Source: Cantharellus purpuraceus (taxonomy: Eukaryota; Basidiomycota; Agaricomycetes; Cantharellales; Hydnaceae). Taken from it: DNA of 64,000 bases. The notes under the pieces are model-generated. The model was not told the DNA's origin. It was given only the letters and a program-made list of their open reading frames with translations, and made no database searches. The position numbers were made by a program, and so were the translations under genes. How positions within the stretch are numbered: position 1 is the stretch's first letter; every line of letters begins with the position of its first letter. The stretch is from the NCBI GenBank assembly GCA_025174535.1, contig JALBUN010000023.1, forward strand, positions 2,356,001-2,420,000. Direction: 5' to 3'. This document shows, in pieces, positions 54,106 to 64,000 of this stretch.

Positions 54106-55069
54106 ATGACCGCCAACGTCTTGGATACCATCGTTCTCTTCGGTGACTCTATAACGCAAGGGGGATGGCAGCCCTATGGATTTGCACAACGTCTGGCGTA
54201 CGTTTACGCCAGGAAGCTTGACGTGATCAACCGCGGTCTGTCTGGCTACAACACCGAGTGGGCGATCCCTGTATACGAACAGGCGCGTATCCCCGCCATT
54301 CTGCGGTCCCACACCACACACCCCCGTCTGAAGCATTCACAACCAGATCATCGCGAAGCAAACGGCGCAGCCCCACGTCCCCACGATCGCGCTGCTCACC
54401 ATCTGGTTCGGCGCCAACGACGCGTGCATCCGGCCCTCGCCGCAGCACGTCCCCCTGCCCAAGTACAAGGACAACCTCGTGCACTTCATCCAGATGCTCA
54501 AGGCGCCCAGCTCGGAATATTACGCGCCACAGACGCGGATTCTGCTCTTCACGCCGCCGCCTGTCAATACGTTCCAGCGGGGGGCGGACCTGGCGTCTCG
54601 CAGCCCGCCACAAGCCTTGGACCGCGGGTTTGACGTTACCAAGGCGTATGCGGATGCTGTGCACGAGGTTGGCAAGGCCGAGGGCGTTCCGGTGCTTGAC
54701 GTGTGGACGGCTATATTTGACGCGGCCGGAAGAGATGAGAAGCAACTGGACAAGTTCTTCGACGACGGCTTGCACCTGAACGCGGCTGGATATACGGCGA
54801 GTGAACGGGTTGTGGAAGCCCATGTGTGGTGTGGGCTAACCTTGCAGATTTTTCAGATTGTGTTTGATTTGCTCGTCGAGAAAATCCGAAAGGAATTTCC
54901 TGAAATACATTACGACAACCTTGCTCCGGTCTTTGCTCCGTGCGTGCACATTCTTGATGACGGAGAAACCCATCTTGCCTGATTTATCGTTGATCACTTT
55001 TACAGGTGGGCAGACATTGATTTCCAGAACCCGCGTCCTTCCCTCAAAGCCAGAAGAATTGAACTATAG
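54106..55069 (+). CDS. IAH1: SGNH-family esterase, isoamyl acetate-hydrolysing type
   Basis: Starts [20 protein letters not shown], with the block I GDS serine. It continues with [17 protein letters not shown] and, after an intron, [20 protein letters not shown] and FGANDACI (block III). Near the end is [13 protein letters not shown] (block V, Asp/His). The last exons read [20 protein letters not shown] and end SLKARRIEL. All catalytic residues are visible. Yeast Iah1 hydrolyses acetate esters in the cytosol; the exact substrate here is not known. The first intron most naturally begins with GC (GCGCGT). A GT donor 12 bases earlier would delete the conserved VYEQ. Confidence 0.88.
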
Positions 55070-55268
55070 AACTAGGTTTAGAATTATACACACTGGCGAG
55101 ACTACCAAGTTACATTTTTTGGGGAATATGGGGTTGTGGTTTCTTTTCGGGACAACAGTGATGGTAAGCACAGGTCCGCGTTGTTGTAAATATCACAATG
55201 CTGTAGGGACATAGAACACCCTCATTACTAAGATAGCCGGATCATGCATGGTACGGGAGCGTGTGGAT

Positions 55269-56109
55269 TTATAGTATATTTGACCTGCGGCCCACTGCAC
55301 TGCCCGCCGAGGTGGAGCCCAGCCTTTTTCGTCTGAAGGAGCCTTCTCTTTTTCGCGTGCTGCCGCGGTTGCCGCTTGGCTCGGGAACGTCGGCGGTGGG
55401 GGTGCCTGATCGTCGTCGTCTCCGGACGTGGGCGTTGGGGGAGGCTGTGGACGGCACGATGGTGTCGTCTTCACCCTCTGCCCACCAGCGACCGGCCTGG
55501 AGGACCAGCACGCCTGTGAGGGCAACGCTGCATACGAGATGGGAGGACGCGAGGTCAAGCGTGGGGCCTCTGAGGTCGGCGGGGAAGGCGGTTTTGTGTG
55601 ATGAAGAAAGAGGGGTGGAGAAGTGCTCGGCGAGATCTGGGTGGGTGCGTTAGGCAGGGCAGCGTGAAGGGGTATTATGGACACTACTTGGTATGACCGA
55701 GAACACGTAAACGAAGAATGCACACCCGTAGAGGACTAGAGAAGACGGTGTCAGGTGGGGGAGAATGGCGAGAGGGGACTCGTACAGAGGCTGGCGCCGT
55801 CGAACATGAGGTTGCCTGCGCGACCGTCCCAGAGGCTCCAGAGAATGGTGGTGGCGCCGGTGACGGCTACAACGGAGATGGCGATGGCCATCTCCTTGGG
55901 AGCGTGGGCGAGGAGGGAGTAGTACGCGGCAGAGGTGTACAGGTGGGAGTCGGTGAGGGGGGATTTCCAGAGAGTGAGGCCGTCTGCAATCCAGTGGGTA
56001 GCAAGAGTGCCTGCAGAATCTGAGCGGACATGATACAGAGGGGTACTTGCGCGGAGGACTGACCGATGAGGAAAGAGGTGGTGCACACGACCACTGACGC
56101 ACGCAGCAT
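55269..56109 (-). CDS. Shr3-like ER membrane packaging chaperone
   Basis: The gene starts MLRASVVVCTTSFLIG at 56109, and a short intron leads to GTLATHWIADGLTLWKSPLT. It continues DSHLYTSAAYYSLLAHAPKE, ISVVAVTGATTILWSLWDGR and AGNLMFDGASL. Further hydrophobic segments follow (LYGCAFFVYVFSVIP, LTGVLVLQAGRWWAEGEDD) and then a basic cytosolic tail (RRRRRSGTPTADVPEPSG). Four membrane spans and the HW...LWKSPLT signature fit Shr3/Psh3, which help amino-acid permeases fold and leave the ER. The tail ends at 55269. Its start is 119 bp from that of the mitochondrial gene on the other strand. Confidence 0.78.
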
Positions 56110-56228
56110 ATTGGTGGATGTCGTCAGCAACGATGGGCGCCGTTTGCGCCGTGGCGACAAGGCTGCCAGACAGGCGTACGTTTTTTGGGTTCTCTCTTCC
56201 AGCTCCGCATTCACGTGTCAGGAGCGCT

Positions 56229-56899
56229 ATGATCCATCTGCGCGTCCCTCCTGCCCGCGTCCGCTGCCTCTCTTCTCACCGTCTGCCATGGTTTGTGTCC
56301 CCCGAGGACGCTGTCCATGAACAACTCCTCCTCCCGTCCACCGCCCAGCTCCCACCCATCCCCGACGGCGTCCCAGCCCATCTACGCACACTACACACTA
56401 CGCTCTCCACCTCTCCACACTTGGAAGCCTCGTCTCTGCGGATCGTGCGCCCCCTCCCGCCCCTTCCCGCCCCACCACTGCCGTTCATGCGGCCAAGAGG
56501 CAGCAGACGGAAGCGCGGGGGCACCGATGCTGGCGTCGGCATCGACATGCCCAGCCATGGTATATGGCATTGGTTTGTGCTCGCCCAGGTACACGTCTCT
56601 CTTTCTCATATGCACCAGACGCTTACGGTGCGCTCAGGTGAAAGAAGGCACGGAGAGAAAGGGCTCCATCAACAATGTAGTTCAAGCTGTTCGCAAAACG
56701 GTAAGACTGCGTGGTCTCCTTTCGTTTCCAACGCTAACGTGTGTGGTAGTTGCGGGAGCTCGCATCACAGGACCCATCGCTGGCCTTGCCTCCAAATAGG
56801 AAACAGTCGCCCACGGACGGCTGGGCGATGCTGGATGTTGGAGACTTTGCTGTGCACATTCTCAGTCGTTCTGCGATGGAAAAATGGTTTCGGCCTTGA
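56229..56899 (+). CDS. Mitochondrial ribosome-silencing factor RsfS-like (ATP25 N-terminal type)
   Basis: Three exons. The N-terminus MIHLRVPPARVRCLSSHRLP is basic and Ser/Arg-rich, like a mitochondrial presequence. After a Pro-rich linker, the RsfS/Iojap core is recognisable: VKEGTERKGSINNVVQAVRK|TLRELASQDPSL, then GWAMLDVGDFAVHILSRSAM and EKWFRP at the end. RsfS homologues bind the large mitoribosomal subunit (uL14) and block premature joining. Yeast ATP25 carries such a domain at its N-terminus. The predicted length of about 190 aa has no ATP25 C-terminal half, so a stand-alone factor is more likely. Confidence 0.75.
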
Positions 56900-56963
56900 C
56901 AATCACACTTTTGCATATGATGACGTCATTAGCCTTTCATGTCTGACGTCCTCTGCACATGAG

Positions 56964-57005
56964 TCGCGTATAAACCCCTGAGAAAACGCCCTTCTACACT
57001 CGACA
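56964..57005 (+). promoter_or_regulatory. TATA and STRE-like elements upstream of the minisatellite gene
   Basis: CGTATAAACC at about 56,966-56,975 is followed by CCCCT (STRE core) within 45 bp of the ATG at 57006. They suggest stress-inducible TATA-type transcription, by motif only. Confidence 0.35.
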
Positions 57006-57749
57006 ATGGCCCTCAACGACAAGACAGCAGGAACACAAGGTAAGCAGCGGCACGCCTGCAGCAGAGTGCACACGGTGATTGTGCGTATCCTGGAGAATCC
57101 ATTCCATCCGAGTCCAGCGCGTCAGATAATCCAATGGAGACCAGTTTTGTCAGTCGTCCCTGCCGCCATGCTCTCGACGCTGACGCCCAGGTAGACGACC
57201 CGACCAAAGCAGAAGCAGGTGCTGACGCGGACCCAGGGTTGGCGGGCAACAGAGAAGCAGGTGCTGGCGCGGGAGAGTTGGCGGCCGACAGACAAGCAGG
57301 TGCCGGCGCGGGAGGGATGGCGGCCGACAGAGAAGCAGGTGCTGGCGCGGGAGAGTTGGCGGCCGACAGAGAAGCAAGTGCCGGCGCGGGAGGGTTGGCG
57401 GCCGACAGAGAAGCGAGAAAAGCCATGCGCAGAGACTCGGGTGTCATCGAAGGCAGACCGGGGATCATCGAGGACACCCATATAGATCCCCTCAGTGAAA
57501 CGTCCAACGAAGGTGATCATGTATGCTCTTGGAGGTGCATGCGCCGTTGCTGAGACAGCTGGTCTAGACGACGGGTGGGCAAATGTCACTGCCGATGCAG
57601 GCCAATCCAAGTCGTCCTCTGCGCCCTCGACGGTGGAATCTGCAAAGGAAGCGGTCACAGGAGCAGCAAAGGTGGCGTATGGGACGGCGACTGGCGAGAC
57701 GACATATGTGGAAGAAGGGCAGGCGGCGATACACAAGGTGGTCGAGTAA
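57006..57749 (+). CDS. Ala/Gly-rich repeat protein, unidentified
   Basis: Exon 1 encodes MALNDKTAGTQ. After a ~98-nt intron the protein continues DNPMETSFVSRPCRHALDAD and enters about four tandem 13-aa repeats of the type REAGAGAGELAAD. A short linker (VIEGRPGIIEDTHIDPLSET) and another intron lead to AGLDDGWANVTADAGQSKSS, ESAKEAVTGAAKVAYGTATG and ETTYVEEGQAAIHKVVE. The hydrophilic, Ala/Gly/Glu-rich composition resembles stress or LEA/CsbD-like proteins, but no family match is certain. No signal peptide or membrane span. Confidence 0.6.
57250..57417 (+). repeat. 39-bp tandem minisatellite
   Basis: Just over four 39-bp units beginning AGAGAAGCAGGTGCTGGCGC, alternating GAGAGTT and GAGGGWT variants. 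In frame and coding for 13-aa repeats. Confidence 0.85.
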
Positions 57750-58257
57750 AAAGAGTTGGAAGCATTGTAAGATACGGCACGTGACTTGTCAATGAAGAGA
57801 CTGGCGCGGTGTGGATGGACTCCGGGCCGTCCTCAAGCCGGCGGAAGCCAAGTACATGAACCAGACAGGAGAAGAAAGAAATTATTTTTGGGAAAGCGGA
57901 AGGGTGGGGGTGTGAAATGGGGGAGCGGTCAAAAGTTTAGTGACCTTGAGCACAAGCTGTGAGAGAGAAGACATGTAGGGTATATATAGTAAATTGAAGT
58001 GGTCCATGCGCGGAGTGGATGAGTGGAAGAGTGGCTACTGTGGCACGAAGCTTTAAATATTGGGGTCACGTGCCTTCTCCAGAGATTAGAGCCAGACTGA
58101 TTGGGCGATTGACAGTTGACATGGTTCCCTCAGCTTGGACACTCCATTTCCACGCGTATGCTTTGAACACACTTCCCCGCGTCGTTCTCTTGTGCGCGTA
58201 CTCCCCGCCAAAAGTGGTGGACACATCTCCAATTCCCGAGGACGACGTCCCACAACT
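57750..58257. other. Intergenic region upstream of the Kre9-like gene
   Basis: About 510 bp. It holds a TATATATAG stretch near 57,978 and GTCACGTGCC near 58,066 (E-box core) but no credible ORF. Confidence 0.45.
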
Positions 58258-59040
58258 ATGCTCCGCTGCAGCGTACTGCTCGCCCTGCTGCTTCTGCAAC
58301 CGGTCCTTGCGGGCATGGGTCCAGGAGGCGGCGATGGAGGCTCCACCTTGACCACCACCTCCGCCGTCACAGTCACCTTATCCGCACCCGCGGCGAGCAC
58401 CCCCTCCCCGTCCTCAAACGGCACCCGCACACAGCCCGCAGTGCGGCCCGCCGTGACGCCCCCCGCGCCCTCCATGGCCCTCGCCATGCCGTCCAACGCG
58501 ACGACCTGCACGCCCGCCACGTTCCGCTGGCAGACCACCCCCTCCTCCACCAACACGTCTAATGTAAACCTACGCCTCTTCATCACCAACGATCAGGTGC
58601 AACAGTCCGCACCCTCGAACGTGTCCGTGTCCGCCGCATCCGACGACCGGCACGCCATGCCCATCACCCGCGCCATCACAAACAACACGGCACTCGCCTC
58701 CGGCTCCTTCTCCTGGCCCGCCGTATCCGTACCCTCAGGATGGTACAAACTCCTTGCATCTCTCTCGTCCGAACACCCCAGCCAGGCTATCGCGCAATCT
58801 GCGCCATTCTTTGTCACGGCTGGCTCAAATACCTCATGTGTCTATCCCAACCCTTCCACTTTGCAAGCCCAATCACATTCACGTTTGACCCCCGGCGCCT
58901 TGGCAGGCACCGTGGTGGGCTCAGTGGTGGGAGCAGCTGCACTGCTCGGTGCTTTTGCCCTCCCACGTCTTTGGCGCAGAGGTGTACCCGGTCACCAAGC
59001 CTGGAAAGACAAGCGTGGTGGCCTTTATCGTGTCTTTTAA
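58258..59040 (+). CDS. Kre9/Knh1-like type I membrane protein
   Basis: Single exon of 260 codons. The first 18 residues (MLRCSVLLALLLLQPVLA) are a signal peptide. The frame is open further upstream but this ATG is the one that puts the signal at the N-terminus. A Ser/Thr/Pro-rich segment follows, then a beta-sandwich-like domain: TPATFRWQTTPSSTNTSNVN, LRLFITND, NNTALASGSFSWPAVSVPSG and WYKLLASLSSEHPSQAIAQS, resembling the Ser-Thr-rich Kre9/Knh1 family. LTPGALAGTVVGSVVGAAAL and LGAFALPRLWRR form one transmembrane helix with a basic stop-transfer, then a short cytosolic tail. Several NxT/S sites suggest N-glycosylation. Likely at the plasma membrane or cell wall; function uncertain. Confidence 0.7.
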   Translation: MLRCSVLLALLLLQPVLAGMGPGGGDGGSTLTTTSAVTVTLSAPAASTPSPSSNGTRTQPAVRPAVTPPAPSMALAMPSNATTCTPATFRWQTTPSSTNTSNVNLRLFITNDQVQQSAPSNVSVSAASDDRHAMPITRAITNNTALASGSFSWPAVSVPSGWYKLLASLSSEHPSQAIAQSAPFFVTAGSNTSCVYPNPSTLQAQSHSRLTPGALAGTVVGSVVGAAALLGAFALPRLWRRGVPGHQAWKDKRGGLYRVF

Positions 59041-59291
59041 CACCCTATCTATATACCCCGTCTGCTGGTATAATTTGTTGTATATTGTACTTGGGTGTGC
59101 CGAAAGAACATGGATGTATCGATGCTACACGCGAGACCGAAAAGTCGACCATTACTACACGATTCTAGCTCTAGCTTGATGCATGAAAGTATAAGGGAAT
59201 AAGGAAATATTGAAACGTCTTTAAAAACGAAAAGATAAATGACTGTACCAGAAACTAAAAAGGTATATGATGATGATGATACCTGGACTTT

Positions 59292-62200
59292 TCAGCGTCC
59301 AATCGAGCCCATGAAGCTTGAGAGATCAAGGTCTTCGTATTCGTCCTCGGCGGGAAGTTCCTCCAGTCCCTCAAGGACGTTCTTCTGGCTAACAGTCCCT
59401 ACAGGCTCTTGCTTCTTTTTGGCCCCAGTAGCATTGTGTCCCTCAGTCGTATGGCGGAAAAGATCCAACACAAGGTTGGTATCCATCGATGCCAAGCCCG
59501 AGTTTTGTTGAGTAATAACTGAACTTGCGATATTCAGTTTGAACCGTTGCAGTCTGTACGACAATAGCGGTATGTGTGAGCCACCCATGGACTGTCAAAA
59601 CAAATCACATACCCCATGATTTTCTCCTCGAGGGTCCCCTTGGTAATCAACCGATACACATTGACCACCTTCTTTTGCCCAAGTCGATGCGCCCGGTCCA
59701 TGGCTTGGAGATCCTTCATCGGGTTCCAATCATGCTCAATGAAGATGACGGTATCCGCGCCGGTCAGGGTCAACCCCAAACCGCCAACATGCGTCGTCAA
59801 TAGCAGCACGTCGATACTGGGATCCGAGTTAAAGGTCTGCACAATAGCATGCCGTTTCACCGCGTCTGTGTTCCCATCCAGACGCATGTATGTCACCGAC
59901 GGCATGTGCTTCTTGAAAAGGTCCGTCTCGATCAGGTCCAGCATTTGCTTGAGTTGACAAAAGACCAAGACACGGTGCTGCGAGAACGCTCCGCCATTGA
60001 CTCCAGATGTGGACTCGCCAATGTCGTCCAACTCGCCTTTTGCCAAATCGGCAGCTGCAGAGCCCCCAATGCCGCAGTCCAGTAAGAGTTGTCTGTATGG
60101 CGAATACACGTCAGCACCTCTAGCAACCTGGGGGAAAGGCAAGAACCAACCGTAATGCCTGTAGTTTTGGAGCATGCTGGATGTCATGCAGATTGTTTGA
60201 CCGTTCCGCCCTAGTTTGTACCCGTTGGAGCACGGCATCAATAGCCTGCTGATCATCCTTGAGAACTAGCGCAGGGTGGTTGCACAACTTGCGCAAGTAC
60301 TGTAATGATTGGAAGACATGATGCTGCTTTCCAGGCGCCTGACCGTTTGCTACAACATCATGGACAACACCCTGAGCCTGCGACTGCGCGAAATCGTCAT
60401 ACAGTTCTTTCTGGACTTCTGACAACTCGCAATAGTAATCTTGGATGATCTTCGGCGGTAGGTCATTCAAAACATCCTCCTTGAGCCGTCGAAGTAGGAA
60501 CGGCAAGACCTGCTTGTGCAGAGCCTCAAGTGCCAGGGCAGCTGAAATCGCAAAATGTCAGGTTAATCTGAAAAAAAGTCGTTGTGTCGCGCTGACCTGC
60601 TTCGTTGGCCTTTGCTGATGCCTTACCGTCCCGCGTGGATAATATCGGCTTACCAAACCGTTCGTGAAAGGATGCTTCGGTGCCCAAGAACCCAGGCATC
60701 AAGAAATCGAACAGACTCCATAGTTCCAGTACGTTGTTTTGAATAGGAGTACCCGACAAGACCAGTCTGTGATGCGCCCGAAGTGTTTTTACAGCTTTCG
60801 TGAGTTTCGTCTTGGCATTTTTAATGACATGACCCTCATCCAAAATACAGTAGTGCCAGTTGAGATTCGCCAGGTTGGCAATGTCATTGCGCACAACGTC
60901 GTAAGACGTGATAATAACGTCATACTGCTGGATTGTAGACAGAAGCCTACTTCGTTCCTTCGCAGGGCCTACGTAAATCATCGGCCTGAGATTATCGGTG
61001 TACTTCAAGATCTCATCGGCCCAGTGTCCAGTAAGCGTGGGAGGACAGACCACGATAGATGACAAAGGAACCGAGTCTAGAGATTTCGTGGCCTCAAACT
61101 TTGCTGCACGCTCGTGGTGTTTGCTTGCAAGAATACATATAGACTGCAATGTCTTCCCAAGACCCATATCTTCAAATGGGGTTAGTGGTCATAAGAGAAC
61201 GTCAATCCAAGAGTCACACACCGTCACAAAGAATGCCGTGCAGCTGATATTTGGCCAAGAATGCAAGCCAATTGACACCATCTTGTTGATACTTCCGGAG
61301 GTCGATCTTAATGGGAACCGGAATTTGGTAGTAATCGACTTTACTACCATCCAAAAGCTGCATGAGAAAAACGCGCTCGGAAGCTCGTTTCTGGAGCATT
61401 TCTTCCGAGAAGCCGGGAGGATCTGGCAATCCAGCCTACAATGCCCGTTAGACACTTACACCTCAGGGAAGGCGTACGTCTTACCTCCAATGGCACCATT
61501 TTGACAAGAGACGCAAAAGTGTTGGTGGCAATTGCTCGGACGTCATCATTTGGATCGCTCATCCTTCCCAAGACTGGAACAACCATGAAGAGGACATACG
61601 GAAGAGCCTTCAAATCGAGCTTTTGGACAATATCTGCTACAACGTCAGCACAATTCCTACAACCTAGAAGGCACACTGACGATAGATCAACTCTATCGCC
61701 CCCTGTCGATTAGTGAGGACCAAGGCATCACCAAGTAGTGACAGAACATGGTCAATAACGTAACGCATGGCATCCGACGTGGCAACATCACAGATTGTAG
61801 CAAAAGACTGTGCAGCGAGTTGCCGAACAACCGCAAACTGGCTTCTAAGCGCAAGCACCATTTGTGGGAAAAGATCATACAGACGAGACCACAGCTGTTC
61901 GTGCAAGGTTGGCACAATGGCATCTAGAATCACGAGATTGTCGACAACATCCTGGCCCTTTTGAGGTTGATTCCCCATTTCCTCGTCTACGTTTTTTGGG
62001 TTATCTACACAGGTTCGTTCAACGATATATACGAGGATAACATAAGTAGATCCAACGAACCAGTACGATACATCGCAAGTAGTGATCCACACATGCACTC
62101 CCACATTGCTGGAAGTACGTAAAAGAGATCTGGGCCAAACTTGGTTGACAACTCCACAAAGGCGCGGTGCGCTCCCCTTCGTGTCAACCTAGCCTTGAGC

Positions 62201-64000
62201 ACTTCTTCAGAGGGTAAAGCAGAGTCTTTGTCCTTGGACGAGCGATAGTGTGACGTATTGGGAACTTCTCGCTTGAAAGATAAGATCCCCTCAATGGGAT
62301 GACGGGAGAATGTAGGCGTTAGCTCCGCATCTTGACATAAAAACGCGCAAAGATTCTTCACAATCTTCTGAAGAGGTGGCGTTGTTCCTAAGCGGGAACA
62401 CAGGTCGACAATAGATGCCACTGCTTTTGCAGAGCGCCCTTGCAGGTCAATATTGTCCTCAGACTATAGAACAGAATGAGTGAGCTCGCAGTCAATCGAA
62501 AGGTGCTTGCCACTCACCCTCACGCCTGCCGTCAGGCTCTTTATAATTGGAGTTAACTTCGGCATTTGGACTCGCAGTGCAACTACAGCAGCAGCGAATG
62601 CAGCCGAAACCCGTATGTCGTGTTGATTCTTTGTCAACTCATATTGAGCGATAGCTGCAACAAGAGTACTTCGCCTATCTTCCAGAGCCGCCACTTCCTT
62701 TTTCTTCGTCCTTCCTAATGAAGCCTTCAACTTGTTGAAGTGTTCACCCACGGCTTGACGAGCCTTCTCTAGTGTGAATGCATCCGGGTCTTCTCCCCTA
62801 CCGGTAATATCAATGGTTTTGCCCAGCTGTGGGATCTTGGATGCACTGATCTTGCACTCGTTTGCGAACCCAGTTAGCAAGGCATTGCAATCCTGCAACA
62901 GTCGAGTGAGGCTGTAGGCCATTTCATGATAAAACTCAGGCGTTTGGCCATCCAAAAACGCCAGCATCGTCTGACCCAGATTTTCAGCAAAGGGACAGAA
63001 GGAAACGAGAGGCGCATCGTGAAGGGCATCCGCCTCTCGAGCCCATTCCTCGATGACGGTCGCCGCAAGCAACCGTTGAAGCATGCTGGCTGAGACGATG
63101 TAGTGTCGCAGCAGCCCCCCGAACATCGCATCTTGTCTCTGTTGCTTACCAGCAATCAATACCAAGTGTATCAACAGCCTAAAAATTTGGAGACTTACTT
63201 CAGTGGGCCACGCGTTGATCAATTTTGCTATCGCGGTAGCCGCAGTAACTCTGCCTTTAAGTATAAGATCCTGTGAAACGAGAGACAGGTCTTGATTCAG
63301 CATGCTTTTGTCGATATTATGTCTTTCGGATGACCCATAGCCGTCCGCAGAAGGGAAGAAAAACTTGGAAACGTCGATAGGTGTGCCCAAAGGCGTCATC
63401 ACAATTTCGTGCCACTCAAGCACCAGATTGGCTGTCACGATACATTCAAGCCACACGGCACCTGCGTCCGTAGTTAAGCTAGATAGGATCTGGATCGCTG
63501 TTCGCCATGTTGCCAGGGTGACTTCTCGTATCTCCGCCTTCTCCTCAACAATGAGGTTCTGCAATAGAAGACGAAGAAATGGAGCAGTAATCCAATCTCT
63601 CGGAAGAGATTGGACTTTGAGGAAAGAGTGGAGGGTCTTGATCACCGCAAGACGAACATTCGTGATAGTATGTCTGAAGAATGGGAATAATGTTGGAGCC
63701 AGAGTAGAGAGCGGACGACTGCAAATATTCTAAGCCAACAACCAGACCAGATCTAGCGAGTTACTTACGACGACGCCGGATCTCCCAATATTTGAATTAC
63801 TTGATCATAGGTAACAAGTTGGCCTGAACTGCAATGAGCATGACATTGACTTCACGGCAACTGAGAGATAACACACCGAGGAGTTCCATGACGGCACCTA
63901 CACTGCTACTCAAATCGTCCTTCATTTCTGCCAGACAATCCCATAAGACATCTATCACTCTTCCGAGGTGATCTGGTAGCTTCTTCACAAGTTGTGAAGC
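59292..64000 (-). CDS. MOT1: TBP-associated Swi2/Snf2 ATPase MOT1 (N-terminus outside window)
   Basis: The gene runs off the right edge; the visible part holds the C-terminal HEAT repeats, the DUF3535-type middle region and the full ATPase. Motifs: ILCDDMGLGKTLQSICILAS (Walker A across an intron), the DEGH box in YCILDEGHVIKNAKTKLTKA, LVLSGTPIQNNVLELWSLFD, PFLLRRLKEDVLNDLPPK, RVLVFCQLKQMLDL and QAMDRAHRLGQKKVVNVYRL. It ends DLDLSSFMGSIGR at 59292. Mot1 removes TBP from DNA using ATP and globally reshapes TATA and TATA-less transcription. DEGH instead of DEAH is the usual form in Mot1/BTAF1. No lesion is seen in the visible exons. Confidence 0.95.

Overview
This 64 kb window comes from a filamentous basidiomycete nuclear genome, most likely an Agaricomycete. 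The genes are dense, lie on both strands and are cut by many 45-70 nt GT-AG introns. Recognisable proteins include eRF1, Dicer, CWC22, MOT1, HAT1, Vps1 and a fungal Zn2Cys6 regulator. There are no bacterial-type operons, rRNA, convincing tRNA or CRISPR arrays.

Left gene block (1-34.6 kb): the 3' part of an unassigned gene (possibly DUF4504); POP7/Rpp20 (-); eRF1 (+); a membrane-anchored beta-propeller/amidohydrolase (+); a phosducin-like protein (-, with a GC-AG intron); Dicer (+); a possible 53-codon gene (-); a coiled-coil protein built on a 21-bp minisatellite (-); an M50B-like membrane protease (-); CWC22 (-); a low-complexity unknown protein (-); glutathione reductase (+); HAT1 (+); Vps1-type dynamin (-); and a small Zn2Cys6 protein (+).

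Transposon island (about 34.8-50.7 kb): nested, decayed LTR retrotransposons. Boundaries can be placed from TG...CA termini and target-site duplications. A copia relic is split by a 1,268-bp solo LTR (TSD CATAG). A gypsy gag relic on the minus strand is split by a 540-bp solo LTR (TSD TCATT). An inverted copy of that second LTR is split by a near-complete chromovirus-type gypsy element (42,018-50,104, TSD CCCAG). The chromovirus is itself interrupted in RNase H by a 1.4-kb LTR that also occurs at 39,943-41,345. The most notable signal is a pair of homologous, unassigned 144-145 aa proteins. One lies 3' of pol in the chromovirus; the other lies inside the U3 of the 1.4-kb LTR family. They share a Y-x-I-G-D-P core at nearly the same residue positions. 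A roughly 200-bp duplication of the Zn2Cys6 gene's 3' end lies at the right edge of the island.

Right gene block (51-64 kb): EI24-like membrane protein (+), tRNA-splicing endonuclease SEN34 (+), an SGNH esterase of the IAH1 type (+), Shr3-like ER chaperone (-), mitochondrial RsfS-like factor (+), an alanine/glycine-rich minisatellite protein (+), a Kre9/Knh1-like type I membrane protein (+) and the C-terminal two thirds of MOT1 (-, running off the right edge).

Most genes are unrelated housekeeping functions in short divergent or convergent pairs. POP7/eRF1, phosducin-like/Dicer, unknown/GLR1 and Shr3/RsfS share compact divergent promoters. Exon joins were made by eye from splice signals, frame continuity and remembered family conservation. 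No alignment or database search was run.
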